This document shows positions 39,091 to 47,166 of a stretch of 64,000 bases of DNA, one piece after another. Within the stretch, counting starts at the first letter, position 1; each line of letters opens with the position of its first letter. Source of the DNA: RPQJ01 sp963793005. Lineage in GTDB: Bacteria > Pseudomonadota > Gammaproteobacteria > Steroidobacterales > Steroidobacteraceae. Where the stretch lies: positions 186,001-250,000 of the forward strand of contig CAWBYP010000002.1 of the NCBI GenBank assembly GCA_963793005.1, in the 5' to 3' direction. Both the position numbers and the translations under genes were made by a program. The notes under the pieces were generated by a model that did not search any database, had not been told where the DNA came from, and saw only the letters and a list, made by a program, of their open reading frames with translations.

Positions 39091-40091
39091 CGCGTGTCTC
39101 CAGCCGCCGTCGTGGCGGGCAGGGTGGTGTGCCTGTTGAAGAAATCGACCATGTGTCGCATGGCCAGTCGCCCCTCGGGCAGGAAGCCAAGCATCGGGAA
39201 CACGTGGGGCATCTGGTGCCAGACCTGCAGCGTGACGTCTACTCCCGCAGCGCGACACGAATCGGCCGTGCCGACGGACGAATCGAGCAGTACCTCGGTG
39301 CTGCCGACCAGGATCTTGATCGGAGGCAGGCCGGTGAAGTCGCCGAGCATGGGCGATACGTGCGGGTGCGACTTGATGTCGGCGTCCACATATTGTCGGA
39401 CAATCTGCTGCAGCGCGTTCATCGGTACGAATGGGTCGGCTTTCGCATTGCGACGGTAGCTTGCGCCGGAAAAGGTCAGGTCCGCACCTGGCGAGAGCAG
39501 CGTGGCGCAGGCCGGCAGCGGCAGCTTCGCGTCGCGTGCCCGGAGAAGCGTCACCAGCGCGAGGTTGCCACCGGCGGAGTCGCCCATCACAGACAGCCGT
39601 CGGGGGTCGCAACCGTCCTCGAGCAACGCGCGGTAAACGGCCAGGCAATCGTCAGTGGCCGCCGGGTGGCGATGCTCGGGTGCGAGGCGGTAATCGGGCA
39701 GGTAGACCGTCGCGCCGTACGCCTCGGCGATGCGCCTTGCGAACCGCTTGTAGCTCCGCGGCAAGTGCACCATGAAGCCGCCACCATGCAGGTACAACAC
39801 CACCCGTTCGATCGGCGGAGGGTTCAACGGGTAGACCACGTCGCAGGGCACGCCGCCCACGGTCTGTCGGTGCACCGTAGCGAAGCTGCCGAGGCGAACC
39901 GTCGTCATCTCGAGCAGGCGTACCACGGTGCGTGCCGTGTGCGTGGAGAGGCCCTTGCGCTCGACACGGCGCTTGATGACGTGCCGGCTGAAGAAATTGA
40001 GCATCCGTGCCTGCCAGCTGACGCCGCAGGGCCGGCCGACGAGGGCCGGCTGCCTGTCGGCAGATTGCCTGGCTGCGCGCGGCCGGGCCAT
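39087..40091 (-). CDS. Alpha/beta hydrolase of the hormone-sensitive lipase (HSL) family
   Basis: A 334-residue esterase or lipase. The oxyanion motif is LYLHGGGFMVH, the nucleophile is the serine of MGDSAGGNLAL, the acid is in ILVGSTEVLLDSS and the histidine in MPHVFPM. These are the features of family IV (HSL) esterases. It could hydrolyse an ester of the compound handled by the neighbouring enzymes, or a wax ester. The start at 40091 is 4 bases after the upstream SDR; an ATG at 40004, with a better family N-terminus, is an alternative. Confidence 0.88.
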   Translation of the reverse strand: MARPRAARQSADRQPALVGRPCGVSWQARMLNFFSRHVIKRRVERKGLSTHTARTVVRLLEMTTVRLGSFATVHRQTVGGVPCDVVYPLNPPPIERVVLYLHGGGFMVHLPRSYKRFARRIAEAYGATVYLPDYRLAPEHRHPAATDDCLAVYRALLEDGCDPRRLSVMGDSAGGNLALVTLLRARDAKLPLPACATLLSPGADLTFSGASYRRNAKADPFVPMNALQQIVRQYVDADIKSHPHVSPMLGDFTGLPPIKILVGSTEVLLDSSVGTADSCRAAGVDVTLQVWHQMPHVFPMLGFLPEGRLAMRHMVDFFNRHTTLPATTAAGDTR

Positions 40092-40095
40092 CGTC

Positions 40096-40872
40096 TCAGC
40101 GCGCGCGCATGCGCGTGGCCCCGTCGAGGCGGATCGTCTCGGCGTTGATGTATGGGTTTTCGATGATGAAGGCGCAGCAGTGCGCAAATTCGCGCATGTC
40201 TCCCAGTCGCTTCGGTGCCTCCATCTGCTCGCTGAGCGACGCAAGAATCTTCTCGTCCAGCCCCGCGACCATGGGCGTCAGGAACAGGCCCGGCGCAATG
40301 GCGTTGACGCGCACGCCAATTGCGCCGAGTTCACGGGCGGCGGGCATGTTCATGCCGATGATGCCGGCCTTGGTGGCGGAGTAGGCGCACTGTCCGACCT
40401 GTCCCTCGTAAGCCGCACCGGAGGCCACGTTGATGACGACGCCACGCTCCTCGCCACCCTCCGGCTCGTTGCGGGCCATCTGTTCGGCGCAGCGCGACAT
40501 GACATTGAAAACGCCGTTCAGGTTCACGGCCGTGGTCTGTGCGAACCGCGCCAGCGGCGCAGCCTTGCCTTCCTTGCCCAGCAGCTTGAACGCGACCGGC
40601 AGCGCCGCGCAGTTGATGCAGGCATGGATGGCGCCGAACCGGGCGATTACGGCATCGACAGCGGCCTGCACCGATTCCTCGCTGCTCACGTCGGTGCGCA
40701 CGAACATCGCGTGCTCGGGGCCGATCCCGGCCACGGCCCGGTCGCCAGCTTCCGCATTGAGATCCAGGATGGCGATGCAGGCACCCTTCTCGCTGGCGAG
40801 ATAGCGGGCGGTGGCGAGTCCAAGGCCGGAAGCGCCGCCGGTGATGACGATGATCTTGTCGCGAATGTTCAT
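40096..40872 (-). CDS. Short-chain 3-hydroxyacyl-CoA dehydrogenase-like enzyme
   Basis: A 258-residue SDR. The cofactor motif is TGGASGLGLATAR, the active site is INVASGAAYEGQVGQCAYSATKAG (Ser region plus Tyr-x-x-x-Lys) and PGLFLTPM follows. The overall pattern resembles type II 3-hydroxyacyl-CoA dehydrogenase (HSD17B10-like). In this operon, with acyl-CoA dehydrogenase and enoyl-CoA hydratase, it is the natural candidate for the third beta-oxidation step. It lies 64 bases after the acyl-CoA dehydrogenase gene. Confidence 0.87.
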   Translation of the reverse strand: MNIRDKIIVITGGASGLGLATARYLASEKGACIAILDLNAEAGDRAVAGIGPEHAMFVRTDVSSEESVQAAVDAVIARFGAIHACINCAALPVAFKLLGKEGKAAPLARFAQTTAVNLNGVFNVMSRCAEQMARNEPEGGEERGVVINVASGAAYEGQVGQCAYSATKAGIIGMNMPAARELGAIGVRVNAIAPGLFLTPMVAGLDEKILASLSEQMEAPKRLGDMREFAHCCAFIIENPYINAETIRLDGATRMRAR

Positions 40873-40936
40873 GGTTTGGGTCCGTCGGAGTGGCGGCGAG
40901 TTGTGCGTGGTAGAGATCCGGGGATTTGGACGCGGG

Positions 40937-42097
40937 TCAGAACGCGTTCACGCCGGTCAGCGCGCGACCGATGATCAGCTGCTGGATCTGCGTGGTGCCT
41001 TCAGGGATGGGCACGATGATGGCTTCCCGAGCCAGACGCTCGACCAGGAATTCCTTGGTGAGTCCGTTGCCGCCGTGAATCTGCACGGCCTGGCGTGCGA
41101 TGGTCACGGCCGCCTCGCAGGCAAAGTACTTTGCCATCGCCGCTTCCATCTCGGCCGGCACGCCAGCTTCGATCATCTGCGCGGCGCGATACGTGAGCAG
41201 TCGGGCGGCGTCCACGTTGGTGGCCATTTCGGCCAGCATTGCGGCGATCAGCTGGTGCCCGGCGATCAGCTTGCCGTGCTGCTTGCGGACCTTCGAATAT
41301 TCGATCGCTTCCTCCAGCGCACGACGCGCGATGCCGAGTCCCTGTGCGGCGACGAACACGCGGGAGCGCTCGAAGACCGCGAGCGTGTTGCGGAGCGCGT
41401 CGCCTTCCTTGCCGATCATGTTGGCCGCAGGCACGCGCACGTCGTTCAGGAAGATCTGCGCCGTGGACTGACCGTTGCTGGCGATCTTGTGGAGTTCGCG
41501 GACTTCGTACGGGTGGTCATTGCGATCGAGCACGAAGTGCGACAGGCCCTTGCGCGGATCGTCACTGGTGCGGCAGGTGCAGATCAGGACGTCCGAATAG
41601 GCGCCGTTGCTGATCCAGGTCTTTTCGCCACTGAGGATGTAGTCGTCCCCGTCCCGTCGTGCCCGGGCCTTGATCTCCATCACGTTCGAACCGACATCGG
41701 GCTCCGAGAACGCCATGCTGCAGAAGAGGTCGCCGCCGAGCAGGCCGGGCAGGTAGCGTTCGCGAACATGGGGTGGGGCAAGCTCGGCGATCATCCTGGC
41801 GCCGAAGGTGTTGATCAGGATCACGGTGGACATGTCGATCGAGCAGGCCGCGACCTCCTCGAACAACATGGTCAGCGTCAGGAAGTCGATGCCCATGCCA
41901 CCGTCCGCCTCACTGGCGATGCCCGAGACGAGGCCGAACTGTGACAACTCATGGGTCAGTTCGCGCATCGTCTCCTTTGGCACCAGCACGTCGTCGCGAT
42001 ATTCCTTGCGAAATAGCGGGTCGACGCGGTCGGTGAGGAAACGCCGCAAGCCATCGATGGCGCCTTGCTGGTCGTCGGTCCTGAATACATGTCCCAT
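40937..42097 (-). CDS. Acyl-CoA dehydrogenase
   Basis: A 386-residue FAD-dependent acyl-CoA dehydrogenase that introduces the alpha-beta double bond. Family blocks visible are SMAFSEPDVGSN, ISGEKTWISNGAYSDVLI-like sequence, ARQAVQIHGGNGLTKEFLVERLAREA and the C-terminal IPEGTTQIQQLIIGRAL. The catalytic base of short/medium-chain enzymes lies in the IPEGTTQI region as Glu. It follows the enoyl-CoA hydratase gene by 100 bases. Confidence 0.92.
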   Translation of the reverse strand: MGHVFRTDDQQGAIDGLRRFLTDRVDPLFRKEYRDDVLVPKETMRELTHELSQFGLVSGIASEADGGMGIDFLTLTMLFEEVAACSIDMSTVILINTFGARMIAELAPPHVRERYLPGLLGGDLFCSMAFSEPDVGSNVMEIKARARRDGDDYILSGEKTWISNGAYSDVLICTCRTSDDPRKGLSHFVLDRNDHPYEVRELHKIASNGQSTAQIFLNDVRVPAANMIGKEGDALRNTLAVFERSRVFVAAQGLGIARRALEEAIEYSKVRKQHGKLIAGHQLIAAMLAEMATNVDAARLLTYRAAQMIEAGVPAEMEAAMAKYFACEAAVTIARQAVQIHGGNGLTKEFLVERLAREAIIVPIPEGTTQIQQLIIGRALTGVNAF

Positions 42098-42197
42098 GAG
42101 CGCTCCTTGAGTATCTGTCGGTCTACCGACTGGCCAGGTTGCCCGTGACTGCCACCTGGACTCGCGTCATCGCTTCCCGGCCTCGCATCAATTTGGT

Positions 42198-42983
42198 TCA
42201 GCGACCGAGGAACTGCGGCGCGCGCTTTTCAGCGAATGCCTGCAGACCCTCGTGGAAGTCATGCGAGCGCATGTGCTGTCGCATCTGTACCTGTTCGTGC
42301 AGCAACGCATCGTCGCGAGTCTTGTCGGCCGAGGCGCGTGCCACTTCCTTCATGCGGCGCAGCGCAACCGGGCTTTTCTTCGCGATGGTCCGGGCCAGCG
42401 CCAGCACTGCTTCCGCGAAATCGGCGTCAGGATGAACCTCGCACACCAGTCCGCAGGCTTTCATCTCGGCCGCCGATAGCGACTTGCCGGTGAACAGCAA
42501 GTACATGGCCATATTGAGCGGAATGAGTCTCGGCAGGATCGCGGCGCCCCCGCCGCCCGGATACACGCCGAAGTTGGCGTGGGCGTCCGCGATGGAGGCG
42601 CTCTCGGCCGCCACGACCAGGTCGGCGCACATCGCGAGTTCCAGGCCGCCGGCCATCGTGACGCCGTTCAAGGCCGCGATCACCGGCTTGGGGAATTTGC
42701 GCAGCCGGTCCAGTACGACAGCTGCGCGATCGAGAAAATCCGGCTCGCCGGGCTGCATGGATTGGGCAGCGAGCACTTCTTTCAGGTCTGCTCCGGCGCA
42801 GAAGGCCGACCCGGCGCCGGTGATGACCAGCGCACGCACCGCGTCGTCAGCCGCGACTTCCGTCAGGCGCCGCTCAAGTTCGCCCAGGATGGCGAGGTTC
42901 ATCGAATTCATGACCTTCGGCCGATTCAGCGTCAGGCGCGTCACTGGTCCCAGGGTTTCGGACAGCAGGATCTCGTCGCTCAT
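42198..42983 (-). CDS. Enoyl-CoA hydratase/isomerase
   Basis: A 261-residue crotonase-family protein. Oxyanion-hole regions are SAFCAGADLKEVL and LNGVTMAGGLELAMCADLVVAAE, and GVYPGGGGAAILPRLI corresponds to the catalytic loop. A catalytic glutamate pair typical of hydratases is not clearly both present (GGGGAA replaces part of the second), so an isomerase or a related reaction is possible. The ATG overlaps the AMACR-like stop as ATGA. Confidence 0.87.
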   Translation of the reverse strand: MSDEILLSETLGPVTRLTLNRPKVMNSMNLAILGELERRLTEVAADDAVRALVITGAGSAFCAGADLKEVLAAQSMQPGEPDFLDRAAVVLDRLRKFPKPVIAALNGVTMAGGLELAMCADLVVAAESASIADAHANFGVYPGGGGAAILPRLIPLNMAMYLLFTGKSLSAAEMKACGLVCEVHPDADFAEAVLALARTIAKKSPVALRRMKEVARASADKTRDDALLHEQVQMRQHMRSHDFHEGLQAFAEKRAPQFLGR

Positions 42984-44143
42984 AAGGACTCCAGTACCGG
43001 TTCGGAATTACGCGAGACGCCGGTCAGCACGCGTTCGATCTCTTCGGCGTCGATTCCCGCCTCGCGCAGGATCTCGACTGCGTGCCTGCCACGCTGCGGG
43101 ATCGTTCCGGACGCCGACGGGGTCGCTGAGAATCGCGGGGCGGGTGCTGCCTGCAGCCGGCCATCTGGCCTCGAGTAGACCGCGCGGGCGGCCATGTGCG
43201 GATGCTGCATCGCTTCGGCCGGCGTCAACACAGGCGCGAAGCAGGCGTCGCTGCCTTCGAGCAGGTGCACCCAGTGCCGACGTGGCTGGCTGGCGAACAA
43301 TGCTGCGAGCCTGTCCCTCAGGCGGCCCCAGCAGGCTGGATCGTAGGGTTGCTTGAATTCGGGGTCCTCGGCGAGTCCGAGCTTCCGGAACAGCAGCGCA
43401 TTGAACTGCGGCTCCAGCGCACACACGCTCACGTACCCTCCGTCCGCACAGGCATAGCTGCCGAGCCAGTGCGGCCCGTCGAGCAGGCCACGGCCGCGTT
43501 CGAACGGCAGCATCCCGGCAGCGTGGACTGACAGGAGCAGGTTCATCAGGTTGGCGCTGCCGTCCACGATGGCGGCGTCCACGACCTGGCCCGCGCCCGA
43601 TCGTCGCGCATTGAGGATTCCCGCCAGGATTCCCATGGCGAGGTACAGCGCACCTCCGCCGAGGTCGCCGACCAGCGTTGGTGGTGGCAGCGGAGCGGAC
43701 CCGGGCGCTCCTGAAAACCACAAGGCGCCGGAGAGCGCGACGTAGTTGAGGTCGTGCCCAGCCGCATTTGCCAGCGGTCCGTCCTGCCCCCAGCCTGTCA
43801 TTCGGCCGTAGACCAGGCGCGGATTGCGCGCCAGGCACACGTCGGGACCCAGGCCGAGTCGCTCCATGACCCCGGGACGCATGCCTTCGATCAGCGCGTC
43901 CGCGCCATCGACAAGGCGTAGCACGGCATCGATGGAGCGAGTGTCCTTCAGGTCCAGGGCCACGGACCGCTTGCCACGATTGACGATTGCGTGCTCGCCA
44001 AGGTCGAGCGGATCGCCGGACAGGGTTTGATCACGCTCGACCAGGATGACGTCGGCACCCATGTCTGCCAGCAACATGCCGCAGAACGGCCCCGGCCCGA
44101 TGCCGGCGATCTCGATCACCCGAATTCCCTGGAGAACGCCCAT
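42980..44143 (-). CDS. Family III CoA-transferase fold enzyme, probably alpha-methylacyl-CoA racemase
   Basis: A 387-residue CaiB/BaiF family protein. The sequence GWGQDGPLANAAGHDLNYVALSGAL contains the His-Asp pair and NYxALSG pattern typical of alpha-methylacyl-CoA racemase (AMACR/MCR) rather than of formyl-CoA transferase. LLADMGADVILVERD and VVDAAIVDGSANL are general family blocks. A racemase would let beta-oxidation proceed on 2-methyl-branched acyl-CoAs such as those from isoprenoids or sterol side chains. The ATG at 44143 is preferred over an upstream TTG. Confidence 0.83.
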   Translation of the reverse strand: MGVLQGIRVIEIAGIGPGPFCGMLLADMGADVILVERDQTLSGDPLDLGEHAIVNRGKRSVALDLKDTRSIDAVLRLVDGADALIEGMRPGVMERLGLGPDVCLARNPRLVYGRMTGWGQDGPLANAAGHDLNYVALSGALWFSGAPGSAPLPPPTLVGDLGGGALYLAMGILAGILNARRSGAGQVVDAAIVDGSANLMNLLLSVHAAGMLPFERGRGLLDGPHWLGSYACADGGYVSVCALEPQFNALLFRKLGLAEDPEFKQPYDPACWGRLRDRLAALFASQPRRHWVHLLEGSDACFAPVLTPAEAMQHPHMAARAVYSRPDGRLQAAPAPRFSATPSASGTIPQRGRHAVEILREAGIDAEEIERVLTGVSRNSEPVLESL

Positions 44144-44171
44144 TTCCGCTGGTCTCTCGTACCCGTTACGT

Positions 44172-45374
44172 TCAGTGCTTGCCAATCACGCGCGCGGCGA
44201 TCGCCGCGATCTTCCCGGGCGGAATCTGGTACAGCATCGCGAGCGGATCGGTGGCGACCGCCATGACGATGCGCTCAAGGTCGGTCGGCGGAATCCCGAA
44301 GGCTGCGAAATCCGCCGGCATTCCGATCAGCTGCTGCAGGTCCTGGATCCGGGCGATGACGCTGCGCACCGTGGGCTCGGCGTCGCCACTGGGTAGTGCG
44401 AATGCCTTGGCCAGCTGGCTGGCGTACGGGAGATAGAAGTCGATCACTTCCTCCATTACTACGGGCAGCAGCACGCCGTTCGCCCGGCCATGGGGGATGT
44501 GATAGAGGGCGCCGAGTGCATGCGAGCAGTTGTGCACCGGCGCAGGCCCAACGGCGTTGTTGAGTGCCAGCGTGGCCATGCTTGCGGCCTGCAGCATGTT
44601 TTCGCGCGCCTGCAGGTTGCGGCCGTCTGCGACCGCCACCGGCAGCGAACCGAGGATGCAGTCGATGGCGCTGAACGCCAATCCGTCGGTGAAGGCGTTG
44701 CTGGACGGATTTACCAGCGTTTCGACTGCATGCGTCAGCGCATCCATCCCGGTATCCGCCGTGATCGACGCGGGCAGGCCGATCGTCAGCTGCGCGTCGA
44801 GCAGTGCGATGTCGGATTCGAGGTAGGGCGCTACCAGCAGCGCCTTTACGCCGGTCTGGTCGTTGAAGATGACTGCGCCATTGGTCATTTCGGAGCCCGT
44901 GCCCGCGGTGGTCGGAATACTGACGTGCGCGATGCCGGTCGGTGCGCCGGTGACATCGATGCGCAATCCGGCGGCCAGTGCGTCGCAGATGTCGGTGAGC
45001 CGGTTGGCCAGCGCGTACTTGACGCCCTTGGCCACGTCCATCGCGCTGCCGCCGCCGAGCGCAACGATCGCGTCGGCGTCGACCTCACGCGCGTATCGGG
45101 TCGCGGCATTGACGCAGTTGCTGCCTGCATCGGGCAGCACATCGGTGAAAATGCCTGCCAGCTGGAGCTGGTTCCCAGCCGCTGCGTCGCGCAGCACGTT
45201 TGCGACCTTTTCGACCACGCCGATCTTCTCCAGGCCCTTGTCGCTCAGGAGCAGCACGCGCCGGGCGCCGAGCGAAGCCAACAGGGCAGGGAGGCGCGCC
45301 GTGGCTCCCACCGCGCAGTGAACGCGCGTGCGTGCCCAGAATTCAAAATAGCCGGTAGACATTGCTTCGCTCAT
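44172..45374 (-). CDS. Iron-containing (group III) alcohol dehydrogenase
   Basis: A 400-residue NAD(P)-dependent alcohol dehydrogenase. The nucleotide region is IVALGGGSAMDVAKGV, followed by HVSIPTTAGTGSEMTNGAV. Metal ligands appear in DTGMDALTHAVET and in HNCSHALGALYHIPHG, which supply the aspartate and histidines. It would oxidise an alcohol to the aldehyde used by the upstream aldehyde dehydrogenase. It lies 27 bases after that gene. Confidence 0.92.
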   Translation of the reverse strand: MSEAMSTGYFEFWARTRVHCAVGATARLPALLASLGARRVLLLSDKGLEKIGVVEKVANVLRDAAAGNQLQLAGIFTDVLPDAGSNCVNAATRYAREVDADAIVALGGGSAMDVAKGVKYALANRLTDICDALAAGLRIDVTGAPTGIAHVSIPTTAGTGSEMTNGAVIFNDQTGVKALLVAPYLESDIALLDAQLTIGLPASITADTGMDALTHAVETLVNPSSNAFTDGLAFSAIDCILGSLPVAVADGRNLQARENMLQAASMATLALNNAVGPAPVHNCSHALGALYHIPHGRANGVLLPVVMEEVIDFYLPYASQLAKAFALPSGDAEPTVRSVIARIQDLQQLIGMPADFAAFGIPPTDLERIVMAVATDPLAMLYQIPPGKIAAIAARVIGKH

Positions 45375-45401
45375 TGTTTGTGGTAGGTCGCGCCGATCAG
45401 G

Positions 45402-46916
45402 TCAGGCGCGCTTGTGCAGGATCCCGTAGGTCATCGACTTCTTCGCCGGGTCGCGCTGGAAGGCCGTGGTGATGGCCTTGGTCTCGAGGAATGACTCGAG
45501 GCCGTCGATGCCGTTTTCACGGCCCTGGCCGCTCTGCTTGTAGCCACCGAACGGAATGTCGTTGCGCAGCATGTGCCAGTCGTTGATCCAGATCGAGCCG
45601 GCACGCAGGCGGCGGGCGATGCGCTGTGCAGCGACCACGTCACCGGTCCACACGCCCGCCGACAGCCCGTAGTCGGAATCGTTGGCGATGGCGACGGCCT
45701 CGTCTTCGTCGCGGTATTTGATGACGGCCAGCACCGGGCCGAAGATTTCTTCGCGCACGGCGTCCATCCGGTTGTTGCAATCGGCCAGCACGGTCGGCGC
45801 GATGAACGTGCCGCCCTCGCAGCCGCTCACGACGATCCGTTCGCCGCCGCAGACCAGTCGCGCGCCCTGCTCGATCGCCGAGCGGATGTATCCCTCGACT
45901 CGGCGGGCGTGTGCGGCACTGCACAGCGGCCCGACGCCGGTTTGCGGATTGAGCGGACTGCCGACACTGAGACGGCCGGCGACGTCGGCGAGGCGTGCAA
46001 GCAGCGGCTCGTAGATCGACTCGTGCACCAGCAGGCGTGTGCCCGATTCACAGGCCTGTCCGGCATTCAGCATCACGCCGAACAACGCACCCTGGGCGAC
46101 GGCGTCCAGGTCCGCGTCCGGGGTCACGATAGCGGCTCCCTTGCCGCCGAGTTCCAGCGTCAGTCGCTTCATCGTCGCTGTCGCATTGAGCTGGATGCGC
46201 TTGCCGACGGCCGTGGAACCCGTGAACGAGATCTTGCCGATGCCTGGATGCAGGGCCATCGCTTCGCCGACCACGGCTCCGACGCCATTGACGACGTTCA
46301 GGACACCTTTCGGAAGCAGCGGCGCGAACAGCTGCGCCAGTCGCGTCGTCGTGTGCGGCGTCAGCTCGGAGGGCTTGACGATCACCGTGTTGCCCGCAGC
46401 CAGTGCCGGCAGCACCTTGTTGATGAACAGCAGCATGGGCACGTTCCAGGCCGGGATCAGGCCGCAGACTCCGATCGGCTCCTTCACCACCTTCACGTCG
46501 GTCAGCTCCGGCAGAGGCCTGGCCGGCCGGCTTTCAGTGAACGGGTAGGTCCGGACGATGTCGGCCATCGTCATGCAGGCATCCACCATCAAGGGCAGGT
46601 CGAGGCTGACGATGCGGCTGATCGTGCCGCCCGAGCTGATCGACTCGAGGTAAGCCAGTTCCTGGGCGTTGTCCTTGATGACGGCGATGAAACGATTCAG
46701 CAGCGCAGATCGCGCGCTGGGCGTCATGTCGCGCCACGCGGGATCCTCGAACGCACGTTGCGCTGCGACGGCTGCACGATCGACGTCGGTGGAAGTGCCG
46801 CATGCGACCTGCGCGATCACCTCACCAGTCGCCGGATTTTCTACATCCAGGTATTCGCCGCCGCTGGGCGCCATCGACTCGCCGTCGATGAAGTGATCGA
46901 ATCGTGGAATTGCCAT
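45402..46916 (-). CDS. Aldehyde dehydrogenase, first gene of the catabolic operon
   Basis: A 504-residue NAD(P)-dependent aldehyde dehydrogenase. The catalytic cysteine is in AGQACESGTRL (about residue 288), the general base glutamate in LTLELGGKGAA (about residue 253), and the cofactor region in FTGSTAVGKRI. EEIFGPVLAVIKY and FGGYKQSGQGRENG are C-terminal family blocks. The start at 46916 (MAIPRFDHFIDG) is the usual N-terminus. It is divergent from the sulfatase gene, with site 2 between them. Confidence 0.93.
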   Translation of the reverse strand: MAIPRFDHFIDGESMAPSGGEYLDVENPATGEVIAQVACGTSTDVDRAAVAAQRAFEDPAWRDMTPSARSALLNRFIAVIKDNAQELAYLESISSGGTISRIVSLDLPLMVDACMTMADIVRTYPFTESRPARPLPELTDVKVVKEPIGVCGLIPAWNVPMLLFINKVLPALAAGNTVIVKPSELTPHTTTRLAQLFAPLLPKGVLNVVNGVGAVVGEAMALHPGIGKISFTGSTAVGKRIQLNATATMKRLTLELGGKGAAIVTPDADLDAVAQGALFGVMLNAGQACESGTRLLVHESIYEPLLARLADVAGRLSVGSPLNPQTGVGPLCSAAHARRVEGYIRSAIEQGARLVCGGERIVVSGCEGGTFIAPTVLADCNNRMDAVREEIFGPVLAVIKYRDEDEAVAIANDSDYGLSAGVWTGDVVAAQRIARRLRAGSIWINDWHMLRNDIPFGGYKQSGQGRENGIDGLESFLETKAITTAFQRDPAKKSMTYGILHKRA

Positions 46917-47027
46917 CAAGCTTGCCCCTGTCCTGAACTCGGCGCCGACCGCCCGGGATGCCCTGCGCGCCAGGGGCGGAGCCGGTGTGACTGTGCTACC
47001 GGAGCCTAGACAACGAGGTCGACGAAC

Positions 47028-47050
47028 TGCCCCCCCATGCGGGGGGCTGG
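47028..47050. promoter_or_regulatory. C-run/G-run palindrome in the divergent promoter (site 2)
   Basis: TG, seven C, ATGC, six G, CTGG; a second G6 run follows at 47055-47060. It lies about 120 bases from both the aldehyde dehydrogenase and sulfatase starts and matches site 1 (34778-34799) in layout and flanks. Confidence 0.45.
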
Positions 47051-47166
47051 AAAAGGGGGGCCGCCCCGCTAGCTTGTGCTTCAATGTCGGCGAGCGGTTT
47101 CGCCCGGTTCCGGGCGGTCGCGCAGACTGAGCGGAGATATCAAGGGTCCACGGGGAGGAGATGCAG

